This document shows, in pieces, positions 15,626 to 22,799 of a stretch of 40,218 bases of DNA. The translations under genes and the position numbers were made by a program. This DNA comes from a virus. The notes under the pieces were generated by a model. That model searched no databases and was not told the origin of the DNA. It saw nothing but the letters and a program-made list of their open reading frames with translations. Location of the stretch: IMG/VR virus record IMGVR_UViG_3300034102_003213, positions 1-40,218 of that record. One strand, given 5' to 3'. Position 1 is the stretch's first letter. Every line of letters begins with the position of its first letter.

Positions 15626-16856
15626 GTTGACAATTTGCATTGTGTAATATTTGCCACATTTTTACAATCTCTTGTCTAGGTACAGGCAGTCGACTTGTTG
15701 TGTTTTTGAATGTTTGTAAAAACAACTTAAAATATGCTCCAGTTTGATATTTTTTCATTTGTTCGGCCGCTTGCTCAAAGTTTTGTTTGAACTCTTCGAT
15801 GACACAGGTTAAAAATTCATCGCTAAAAAATCTATCTTTGTTGTGGCTGCAAATTGCCTGCATCTGTTGATACAACACCAGTTTGTCAGCGGTGCTCATG
15901 GCAGCAATACGTTTCATAACATCAATGATAGCCTGCATCCTTTCTACCGGATCTTGCATGTCATCGTAGCTTTCGTCAATCAACGGTGAAAATGTTTTGA
16001 ATCCATATTTGCGTAGATATCTAAGAATGCCTGGCGTACCTAAGATCATAAAAGGATGCCCACAAGCAATTGGCCGCAGAGTTTTTTCAGTTAGATGCCA
16101 TCGTTGATCATCAACTATTGTTTCTAATACTATTTCAAGTCCAGTTTCTAAATAATCTTGAGAGCAGTAATCAGCACTGGCTGAACTGTTGGTATTGTTT
16201 GTTGGAAAGTGGTTTTCTAATTTGTGGTTGTTAATTTCAAATGCAGAATTACTAAATTGGTGCTGATGATAGTGTTGTTCGTCTATTGGGTTGAACCCCA
16301 TGCGACAGTGTTGAGTTAGATTGTGACTGACCACAAGCTCGGCAAACTTCAATCGATACTCTCGGGTTCCTTGCCAGGCTCGATTATAAATTAAAAAATC
16401 TTGCTGCAACTCACAAGACTGACTGTTGAACTTGGGATCTATGTTGGCATATCGAAACCAGTCTCGAGCAATCACAGCATGACTCCACCAATAAACTGTG
16501 ACTGCTCCGTTTTCTTCAAACCAAGTTACTTCAGGACTGTTGAGTTCTGAATGCACAACAATTATGCGATCATATTTGTTCATTGTGTTAGCCGAAAGTA
16601 ATCGATATGCATTCAATGGAATATCTGTAATGCCACTTGGCACTTTTGGAAAATCTTTTGAATTTAGCAATTCCTGATCATGGCAAAACACATACATTTT
16701 GTTGAACCGATCAATCTTGGTCATATTCAAGTCGATTGCAAGCAATTTGCAATCCTGCATTTTTTTTGATCCATGTGGAAAATAACGATAAATTAAAACA
16801 TCATGGTTGCAAATGTCTTGCAAAAAATTGTATAATCTATCTAAAGGAACGCTCAT
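15603..16856 (-). CDS. Exostosin-like glycosyltransferase family protein
   Basis: A 417-aa protein. The N-terminus has DVLIYRYFPHGSKK, and the C-terminal half contains HLTEKTLRPIACGHPFMILG followed by YLRKYGFKTFSPLIDESYDD, a combination known from exostosin-like (GT47-type) proteins of marine phages and bacteria. The EKT...HPF motif would contact the nucleotide sugar. Likely role is glycosylation of host surface glycans or phage structures (inference). The start was set at MSVPLDRL, which has no ribosome-binding site. Its start codon overlaps that of the divergent gene at 16855 within the palindrome CATG. Confidence 0.8.
   Translation of the reverse strand: MSVPLDRLYNFLQDICNHDVLIYRYFPHGSKKMQDCKLLAIDLNMTKIDRFNKMYVFCHDQELLNSKDFPKVPSGITDIPLNAYRLLSANTMNKYDRIIVVHSELNSPEVTWFEENGAVTVYWWSHAVIARDWFRYANIDPKFNSQSCELQQDFLIYNRAWQGTREYRLKFAELVVSHNLTQHCRMGFNPIDEQHYHQHQFSNSAFEINNHKLENHFPTNNTNSSASADYCSQDYLETGLEIVLETIVDDQRWHLTEKTLRPIACGHPFMILGTPGILRYLRKYGFKTFSPLIDESYDDMQDPVERMQAIIDVMKRIAAMSTADKLVLYQQMQAICSHNKDRFFSDEFLTCVIEEFKQNFEQAAEQMKKYQTGAYFKLFLQTFKNTTSRLPVPRQEIVKMWQILHNANCQPMLPEKI
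16807..16836 (+). promoter_or_regulatory. Sigma70-type promoter for the dehydrogenase operon
   Basis: TTGCAA, 18-base spacer, TATAAT, followed by AAAGGAAC and the ATG at 16855. It lies inside the 5' end of the opposite-strand gene. Confidence 0.65.
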
Positions 16857-18096
16857 GGCAAAAATTGGTTTTATTGGGATTGGAAAACTTGGGTTGGACT
16901 GTGCCGAAGTTATGGCTGAGAAACATCAAGTGTGGGGGTATGATATTTACCCACGAACCAGCGACTCGGTAAAAGTCTGTGGCATTGAAGAACTTGTGGA
17001 CAACAGTGAATGGATCTTCATTGCAGTGCCAACCCCGCATGCAGAAGGATATGACGGGTCAGTACCATCTAGTCACATGGAGCCTCGAGACTTTGGACAT
17101 GACGCTGTGATTGATGCCATTCACAATGTGAACAAATATGCCAAAAGCAGTAAAAAAATTGTGTTAATAAGCACAGTACTGCCAGGTACCACCCGCAAGA
17201 AATTTGTGCCATTGATTGACGCCAAGCATCAGTTTTGCTACAATCCTTATTTGATTGCCATGGGATCAGTCAAGTGGGATATGGCCAATCCTGAGATGGT
17301 AATCATTGGCACAGAAGATGGATCACTCACTGGGGTGGCCGGCGAGTTGATTGATTTGTACAAGACCATCATGAAAAACGACCCACGCTATGAAGTTGGT
17401 ACCTGGGATGAATGTGAAGCTATTAAGATTTTTTATAACACTTTTATATCAGCCAAAGTTGGATTGGTCAACATGATTCAGGACTTTGCATTACGCATTG
17501 GCAATATCAATGTGGATGTGGTTACAGATGCACTAGCACGTTCAACCATGCGCATCATGGGACCTAAATACATGACAGCAGGCATGGGCGACGCAGGTGC
17601 CTGTCATCCACGTGACAACATTGCATTGCGTTGGTTGGCAAAAGAATACAACATTGGTTACGACTTGTTTGACACAGTTATGCATGCCAGAGAAGTACAA
17701 GCCAAAAACTTAGCTATGTTTTTGTTAGACTTGAGTGTGATGAACAATAACTTGCCCATTGTGATTCACGGCAAAGCATACAAGCCTGATGTGGAGTATT
17801 GCATTGGCAGCTATTCAACGCTGGTAGGACACTACATTGAACAAGAAGGCCGCAAGGTAGTTTATGTTGATCCACTGGCCGATGACAAAACTCATGTGGT
17901 TGATAGTGTAGACGAACCAGCAGTATTTTTGTGGGCACACAATCGCAAGATCACGTATGAATACATAGGTGATCAAGCAGATACTCAAGCATATTGCACA
18001 ATCGTGCCGGGCAGTATTATTGTTGATCCTTGGCGCAAACTTAAATCAACTGACAACGTTGAAGTTGTTCATTATGGCAACACACGTGGTTTTTAA
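16855..18096 (+). CDS. UDP-glucose/GDP-mannose dehydrogenase family protein
   Basis: Enzymes of this family oxidise nucleotide sugars to uronic acids in two NAD-dependent steps. The N-terminal Rossmann motif is IGFIGIGKLGLDCAEVMAEK. The catalytic cysteine region reads GDAGACHPRDN, with C250 in the place of the family cysteine and the nearby Lys replaced by Arg. The C-terminal domain includes HGKAYKPDVEYCIGSYSTLV. Length is 413 aa, usual for the family. The start at MAKIGF follows AAAGGAAC; an in-frame start earlier would precede the promoter. It heads an operon with the next two genes by overlap, so its product may feed the oxygenase or amidinotransferase pathway (inference). Confidence 0.9.
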   Translation: MAKIGFIGIGKLGLDCAEVMAEKHQVWGYDIYPRTSDSVKVCGIEELVDNSEWIFIAVPTPHAEGYDGSVPSSHMEPRDFGHDAVIDAIHNVNKYAKSSKKIVLISTVLPGTTRKKFVPLIDAKHQFCYNPYLIAMGSVKWDMANPEMVIIGTEDGSLTGVAGELIDLYKTIMKNDPRYEVGTWDECEAIKIFYNTFISAKVGLVNMIQDFALRIGNINVDVVTDALARSTMRIMGPKYMTAGMGDAGACHPRDNIALRWLAKEYNIGYDLFDTVMHAREVQAKNLAMFLLDLSVMNNNLPIVIHGKAYKPDVEYCIGSYSTLVGHYIEQEGRKVVYVDPLADDKTHVVDSVDEPAVFLWAHNRKITYEYIGDQADTQAYCTIVPGSIIVDPWRKLKSTDNVEVVHYGNTRGF

Positions 18097-18592
18097 ATAT
18101 CACATTGACCGGTTTTGGGATGATGAATTCAAAACATTGGACTACATCCAAGAACCGTTTAATGATCCAACAAGTGTAGCTCTTTGGACTGCACAAGGAT
18201 ACACCAGCAAAATTTGTGGGGGCCTGTGTGACATGCGGCATCGACTTCCTACCTGGGCTGACAAGTTTATTAAAATATACGAGGCTCAGGGGTGGAAAGA
18301 TATTGGCCTGGCGTTTTATCGCATGAGTACTGACACAGTGATGCCAGTGCATCAAGATTTGTACAAACGCTATGTTGAACTTTTCAATCTTCAAGGACAA
18401 GAAACTTCAATTCGCCGTGCTTTGTTGTTGTTGGAAGATTGGAAACCAGGTCATTATCTTGAAGTAGACGGCCGGCCTTATGTTGACTGGAAAGCTGGAG
18501 ACACCGTTGAATGGGTGTACGATTTGCCACATATGGCAGCCAACATTGGTCTTGAGGACCGCTACACATTACAAATTACTGGACACATATGA
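18074..18592 (+). CDS. Cupin-like 2-oxoglutarate/Fe(II) oxygenase-type protein
   Basis: A 172-aa protein starting MATHVVFKYHIDRFWDDEF, 23 bases inside the dehydrogenase gene. The second half resembles Asp/Asn hydroxylase-like cupins: VMPVHQDLYKRY contains an HxD pair, and DLPHMAANIGLEDRYTLQIT has the distal His and an Arg eight residues on, as in double-stranded beta-helix oxygenases. The substrate is unknown. The ATGA overlap with the amidinotransferase supports one pathway with that enzyme. The assignment rests on motif spacing only. Confidence 0.7.
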   Translation: MATHVVFKYHIDRFWDDEFKTLDYIQEPFNDPTSVALWTAQGYTSKICGGLCDMRHRLPTWADKFIKIYEAQGWKDIGLAFYRMSTDTVMPVHQDLYKRYVELFNLQGQETSIRRALLLLEDWKPGHYLEVDGRPYVDWKAGDTVEWVYDLPHMAANIGLEDRYTLQITGHI

Positions 18593-19506
18593 TATCAACT
18601 GTTGACGAGTGGAGCCCACTTAAAAAAATTGTAGTAGGCAGTGCCACTCACGCCAACTGGCCTGTGAACGATCCTGTGTTTTCACGAGAGTCAGAAAAGA
18701 CCACTTGGAAAGAAACACCTGTGCCAAGTGGGCCTGTACCACAAAGAATAATCGACGAAGCCAATGAAGATCTGGATATCCTAGCAACCACACTGATCAG
18801 TCTAGGAGTAGAAGTTGTACGTCCAGATCCGCTTAACTTCCAAACTCATGATGGCATGTACAACTACTGCCCACGTGATAGATTTCTAGTGTATGGGTCT
18901 ACTATAGTGGATCCTGCCATGATGTATCCCTGTAGAGATATGGAATTGCAGTGCTATCACGACATTGTGGATTCAGCTGACCATTATCGATTCATGCCAC
19001 GCAACGAAGGCATGACTTTGGATGCTGCTAATGTGTGCAGATTGGGCGACAAGATGTTGTACTTGGAATCAGCGTCGGGTAATCGAAAAGCCTACAGTTG
19101 GCTGTGCGACCAGTTTCCAGATGTCACAATAGAACTGTGCAATTTTTACGCCGGGGTACACATTGATTCTACCATTGTGCCACTACGCGAAGGCCTAGTC
19201 ATGCTAAACGGTCAGAGAGTTGGGTTTGATACTGTGCCCCGAGTGTTTGATGGATGGCATAAAATTTGGATCAACGATGTGGTTGCTCAGGATTTTTACC
19301 GTTATCCGTATGCATCAAAATGGATTGCCATGAACATGTTGGTGGTAGATCCACACACTGTGATCTGTGACGCTGACCAAACCGAATTGATCAAAACCCT
19401 AAAAAGTTACCAATTTGAAGTGATTCCCATGCGGTTGCGACAAAGCCGCACTCTAGGAGGCGGCTTCCATTGTGTTACGTTAGACCTTGTGCGGCAAACC
19501 AACTGA
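18589..19506 (+). CDS. Amidinotransferase (glycine amidinotransferase-like)
   Basis: A 305-aa guanidino-group-modifying enzyme. The family's catalytic triad appears as D145 in EGMTLDAANV, H191 in YAGVHIDSTIVPL and C295 in LGGGFHCVTLDL. The start MISTVDEWSPLKKIVVGSA is typical. Relatives move an amidino group from arginine to an amine, as in creatine synthesis or toxin pathways. A phage version could modify a sugar amine or small molecule together with the dehydrogenase and oxygenase upstream (inference). It begins four bases inside the oxygenase gene. Confidence 0.92.
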   Translation: MISTVDEWSPLKKIVVGSATHANWPVNDPVFSRESEKTTWKETPVPSGPVPQRIIDEANEDLDILATTLISLGVEVVRPDPLNFQTHDGMYNYCPRDRFLVYGSTIVDPAMMYPCRDMELQCYHDIVDSADHYRFMPRNEGMTLDAANVCRLGDKMLYLESASGNRKAYSWLCDQFPDVTIELCNFYAGVHIDSTIVPLREGLVMLNGQRVGFDTVPRVFDGWHKIWINDVVAQDFYRYPYASKWIAMNMLVVDPHTVICDADQTELIKTLKSYQFEVIPMRLRQSRTLGGGFHCVTLDLVRQTN

Positions 19507-19512
19507 TTTGTG

Positions 19513-19854
19513 TCAAGGAGCAACGTATCCTGGATCACCGGGTTCGGCTTCTTCTTTAAGAACACAATGAATTTGTAGTGGGCTTAGATTTTGGTTTCGC
19601 CATGCTACCCATTCAAGAGCTTTTTCTTTGTCGGTTTGATAAAATCCCAAAAGTGTAGTACCATCGCTATTTTTTGTAAGATAATCAAGTGGATGCGGGT
19701 CAAGAGAAAATAACTTTTGTACATCTGCTGCCTCGTAAATTTTTGCTAACACTGCGTCATCTGTGCCATTTTGTTTGCCAATAGCATGAACGTCTTCAAT
19801 AGTGTCTGGAAAAACTGATCCCACTGCCCATTTAGATTCAATCCAATATTTCAT
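19513..19854 (-). CDS. Hypothetical soluble protein
   Basis: A 113-aa protein starting MKYWIESKWAVGSVFPDTIE. This ATG was preferred to one 33 bases upstream because an AAAAAGGT site precedes it. It contains a helix-rich middle and ends with KEEAEPGDPGYVAP. No known domain is recognised. It is divergent from the uvdE gene and convergent with the amidinotransferase. Confidence 0.75.
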   Translation of the reverse strand: MKYWIESKWAVGSVFPDTIEDVHAIGKQNGTDDAVLAKIYEAADVQKLFSLDPHPLDYLTKNSDGTTLLGFYQTDKEKALEWVAWRNQNLSPLQIHCVLKEEAEPGDPGYVAP

Positions 19855-19878
19855 AATGTTTACCTTTTTCAAAAAGAC

Positions 19879-19907
19879 TTGACACAACTGTCTAAATCTT
19901 GTATAAT
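19879..19907 (+). promoter_or_regulatory. Consensus sigma70 promoter, leaderless uvdE
   Basis: TTGACA, 17-base spacer, TATAAT: a perfect match. The expected transcription start at about 19914 is the A of the ATG start codon. Confidence 0.92.
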
Positions 19908-19913
19908 ATACTT

Positions 19914-20945
19914 ATGACACACACATCTAGATTTGGCTTTTGTTGCAAATGGCTTAATGATCCTGAGGAAACTGGGGGTATGAAAGTTAATGCTGTGGAC
20001 CGTGATATAAACGGAAGATCAACTACCATGCGCTGGCTTCGTGAGCATGCTACCGAAGCTGATCAGCGTCAGTGGGATATCATGAACCATAACGCTGCCG
20101 CTGCTTTGAAAATGGTTGAGCGTGTGGGCACAATGGAACCCGAACGCAGAATGGTGCGACTGGGATCAGAAATGTTACAGGGCTACACAGAACCCTCCTG
20201 GATCAATTGGTGGCAACGACGTGAAATACAAGATCACTGCGAACGCATATTCGCGCCGGTGGGTGACGCTGCTCGGCGTCTTGGCGTACGGCTATCCTTC
20301 CATCCAGGGCAATTTTGTGTGCTGGCAAGCGAATCGGATGAAATCGTTGAACGAAGCATTCTGGAATTCGAGTATCATGCAGATATGGCCCGGTGGATGG
20401 GGTATGGAAACACGTATCATGATCACGGATTTAAGATTAACGTACACTTATCAGGCAAAGGCGGTCCTGCAAAGTTTCTGCGAACCCTGGGCAGATTGTC
20501 TCCAGAGGCTCGCAACCTCATAACTATAGAAAATGACGAACTTACAAATGGACTTGACGTTACTCTTGCCGTGGCTGATCATGTGGCTCTTGTGTTGGAT
20601 ATCCATCACCATTGGATCAACACCGGAGAATACATCGCCCCTACGGACTCACGTGCGCAACGGGTTATTGAGTCTTGGCGTGGTGTGCGTCCTACACTAC
20701 ACTACTCAGTTAGTCGTGAAGACTGCCTTGTTGACCACTCTCGCACAGTAAAGCCTGACTTGAGTGCGCTGTTGGCACAGGGCTACAAAAAGCAAAAACT
20801 GCGAGCTCATAGTGACTTTTATTGGAACGAAGCTGTGAATGACTGGGCGCTGACATTTGCTGATCAATTCAACATTCAGTGCGAGGCCAAAGGCAAGAAC
20901 TTGGCCCGAGATCAATTGTACCAGCAATGGCTGGCCACACAATGA
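19914..20945 (+). CDS. uvdE: UV damage endonuclease (UvdE)
   Basis: UvdE nicks DNA 5' of UV photoproducts and starts excision repair. The 343-aa protein starts MTHTSRFGFCCKWLNDPEET and carries the family's metal-site segments: SFHPGQFCVLAS (about residue 125), FKINVHLSGKGG (about 175), TIENDE (about 205) and VLDIHHHWINTG (about 225). The start was fixed by the perfect promoter: the ATG at 19914 is six bases past the -10 box, so the message should be leaderless. An in-frame TTG upstream overlaps the promoter and is unlikely. It overlaps the next gene by ATGA. Repair would help phage genomes in sunlit water (inference). Confidence 0.95.
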   Translation: MTHTSRFGFCCKWLNDPEETGGMKVNAVDRDINGRSTTMRWLREHATEADQRQWDIMNHNAAAALKMVERVGTMEPERRMVRLGSEMLQGYTEPSWINWWQRREIQDHCERIFAPVGDAARRLGVRLSFHPGQFCVLASESDEIVERSILEFEYHADMARWMGYGNTYHDHGFKINVHLSGKGGPAKFLRTLGRLSPEARNLITIENDELTNGLDVTLAVADHVALVLDIHHHWINTGEYIAPTDSRAQRVIESWRGVRPTLHYSVSREDCLVDHSRTVKPDLSALLAQGYKKQKLRAHSDFYWNEAVNDWALTFADQFNIQCEAKGKNLARDQLYQQWLATQ

Positions 20946-21232
20946 ACAACATTTTAACCGGCATATTTGAATGGATCAAAAGTGATTACAAGACCCACCC
21001 TTTTAGGTTTGTCATGGAAGTACTGGCTTGGGCTATCAGTATTGGTTGTAGTATTACAATGGCAGCCACTGTACCAACTCCACCCTTACTGGCTCTTTAC
21101 CCTGTGTGGATCACTGGTTGTGCTATCTATGCCTGGGCTGCTTGGACTCGCAGAAGTTTTGGGATGTTGGCTAACTATGTGTTGCTCACGACTATTGACA
21201 CCATTGCGTTGATCCGAATGTTGACGTTGTAA
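20942..21232 (+). CDS. Small inner-membrane protein
   Basis: A 96-aa protein with about three hydrophobic segments: FVMEVLAWAISIGCSITMAA, PPLLALYPVWITGCAIYAWA and ANYVLLTTIDTIALIRML. The ATGA overlap with uvdE fixes the start. I recall similar small membrane proteins from marine T4-like phages, none with known function. It shares the leaderless uvdE message. Confidence 0.85.
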   Translation: MNNILTGIFEWIKSDYKTHPFRFVMEVLAWAISIGCSITMAATVPTPPLLALYPVWITGCAIYAWAAWTRRSFGMLANYVLLTTIDTIALIRMLTL

Positions 21233-21255
21233 CAAAATTGTAATATGATTGTCAG

Positions 21256-21261
21256 TAAATA
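21256..21261 (+). promoter_or_regulatory. T4-late-like promoter element for pstS
   Basis: TAAATA in GTAAATAACTG, 25 bases upstream of the pstS ATG, with AAAGGAG between them. Confidence 0.6.
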
Positions 21262-21285
21262 ACTGTGAACTACAAAGGAGAAATC

Positions 21286-22290
21286 ATGTTCAAACACTTA
21301 CTGACACTACTGGCCGCACTTACGGTGCTTACAGCACAAGCAGACATAACAGGCGCTGGCGCAACATTTCCATATCCAATCTACGCCAAATGGGCAGAGG
21401 GATACAAGAAAGCCACAGGAGTTAGTTTAAACTATCAAAGTATTGGTAGTTCAGGTGGCATTAGACAAATCAACGCCAAGACTGTAGACTTTGGCGCCAC
21501 AGATGCACCAGTCAGCGGAGAGAACTTAGACAAGATGGGTCAAGTTCAGTTTCCTGCTATCATTGGCGGAACAGTTCCTGTAATCAACTTAGATGGCATC
21601 AAGCCAGGCGAACTAAAAATCACTGGCTCAGTACTAGCAGATGTATTTTTAGGCACGATCACCAAGTGGAATGATCCTCGACTTGCAGCATTGAATCCAG
21701 GCAAGACATTGCCCAACGAAAACATTACAATTGTGCATCGCGCTGACGGATCAGGCACAACATTCAACTGGACAGATTATCTTGCTACTGTAAGTCCTGA
21801 GTGGCTGAGTAAGGTAGGTCGTGGTGCCGCAGTTAAATGGCCGGCTGCAAGTTCAGTAGGAGGCAAAGGCAACGAAGGTGTTGCTGCCAATGTGAATCGT
21901 ATCAAAGGTTCAATTGGTTATGTAGAGTATGCTTATGTTAAGAAAAATAACATGACGTTCCTACAACTGCAAAACAAAGCAGGCCGGTACGTCAGTCCAG
22001 ATGATTTAACATTTGCGGCAGCGGCAGATGGTGCTGATTGGTTCAGTATTCCTGGTATGGGACTCAGCATTGTGGATCAGAAGAATCCTAATGCCTGGCC
22101 AGTGAGTTCGGCCAGTTTCATCATCATGTACAAGAACCCTGCTAACAAAGCCAACAGCGATGAAGTACTAAAGTTCTTTGACTGGGCATTCAAGAACGGT
22201 CGCAAAATGAGTGAAGAACTAGACTATGTGCATTTGCCAGACAGTCTTACAAAGCAGATTCGTGAACGTGTTTGGACACAGATTAAGTAA
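21286..22290 (+). CDS. pstS: Phosphate-binding periplasmic protein PstS
   Basis: PstS captures phosphate for the host PstCAB transporter. The 334-aa protein has a signal peptide (MFKHLLTLLAALTVLTAQA) and then DITGAGATFPYPIYAKW, the classic mature N-terminus. Phosphate-site segments include IGSSGGIRQI, DFGATDAPVSG and HRADGSGTTFNWTDYL. Marine T4-like phages often carry pstS as an auxiliary gene that keeps phosphate coming in during infection. No pho box was recognised; the gene instead has a late-type TAAATA element. A strong terminator follows, so it is a single-gene transcript. Confidence 0.97.
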   Translation: MFKHLLTLLAALTVLTAQADITGAGATFPYPIYAKWAEGYKKATGVSLNYQSIGSSGGIRQINAKTVDFGATDAPVSGENLDKMGQVQFPAIIGGTVPVINLDGIKPGELKITGSVLADVFLGTITKWNDPRLAALNPGKTLPNENITIVHRADGSGTTFNWTDYLATVSPEWLSKVGRGAAVKWPAASSVGGKGNEGVAANVNRIKGSIGYVEYAYVKKNNMTFLQLQNKAGRYVSPDDLTFAAAADGADWFSIPGMGLSIVDQKNPNAWPVSSASFIIMYKNPANKANSDEVLKFFDWAFKNGRKMSEELDYVHLPDSLTKQIRERVWTQIK

Positions 22291-22333
22291 ACCGACCCCA
22301 ACGATTGAGTGGTGCTGGAACTCGTAACCAGCA

Positions 22334-22361
22334 TAATAGGACTACACAGTCCTATTATTTT
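22334..22361 (+). terminator. Rho-independent terminator after pstS
   Basis: TAATAGGACT and AGTCCTATTA form a 10-bp stem with an ACAC loop, followed by TTTT. Confidence 0.9.
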
Positions 22362-22366
22362 GGCTG

Positions 22367-22372
22367 TAAATA
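22367..22372 (+). promoter_or_regulatory. T4-late-like promoter element
   Basis: TAAATA in TGTAAATAACG, only four bases before the first ATG of the next gene. If it is the promoter, translation may begin at the internal ATG at 22389. Confidence 0.5.
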
Positions 22373-22376
22373 ACGC

Positions 22377-22607
22377 ATGTGGCCTACAATGTTTATGCTG
22401 GTGTTTGCGCCCATGCAATCATGGGCCGTGAATCTAAATGATTGCACTAAGATCAAAGATCCTGAGCAAAATGCCATGTGCATGGCCCAAGCCACAGTGA
22501 GCATTAACCATTGTGATAAAATCAAAAACCTGTCACTCAAGGAAGATTGTATTCATTGGGTGCGCAAAGAACAGCGTAGACTGGTCTGGAACTACAACAA
22601 AAAATAA
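22377..22607 (+). CDS. Small exported protein with paired cysteines
   Basis: A 76-aa protein with a signal-like N-terminus (MWPTMFMLVFAPMQSWAVNL). The mature part is short and has spaced cysteines (NDCTKIKDPEQNAMCMAQ, then NHCDKIKNLSLKEDC), likely two disulfides. It lies between the pstS terminator and another late element. The late promoter is very close to the first ATG, so the true start may be residue 5 (M at 22389). Function unknown; a periplasmic protein is likely. Confidence 0.7.
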   Translation: MWPTMFMLVFAPMQSWAVNLNDCTKIKDPEQNAMCMAQATVSINHCDKIKNLSLKEDCIHWVRKEQRRLVWNYNKK

Positions 22608-22636
22608 ACGCTAACTTTATCACTTTTGAACTGAAT

Positions 22637-22642
22637 TAAATA
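22637..22642 (+). promoter_or_regulatory. T4-late-like promoter element in a small palindrome
   Basis: TAAATA inside TGAATTAAATAATTCA, followed by AAAAGGACA and the ATG at 22662. Confidence 0.55.
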
Positions 22643-22661
22643 ATTCAAAAGGACACATCCT

Positions 22662-22796
22662 ATGAGTTGGTTTAAACACAAGCCCCCACGATATCCCTCA
22701 GCACCACGCCCCACTGCTCCGCACAGATCAAGCCCAGCCTCAGAAAAAGCCAAACAAAAATCCAAAGAATCTGCGCCATCTACGCCCAATAAATAA
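22662..22796 (+). CDS. Small Pro-rich basic protein, 44 aa
   Basis: A short ORF with a good site (AAAAGGACACATCCT) and a late element upstream. The product starts MSWFKHKPPRYPSAPRPTAP and is rich in Pro, Lys, Ser and Arg, so likely disordered. I recall similar short Pro-rich proteins beginning MSWFKHKP in marine T4-like phages. The stop lies three bases before the cyclase start. A virion-linked role is possible (inference). Confidence 0.65.
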   Translation: MSWFKHKPPRYPSAPRPTAPHRSSPASEKAKQKSKESAPSTPNK

Positions 22797-22799
22797 TTG

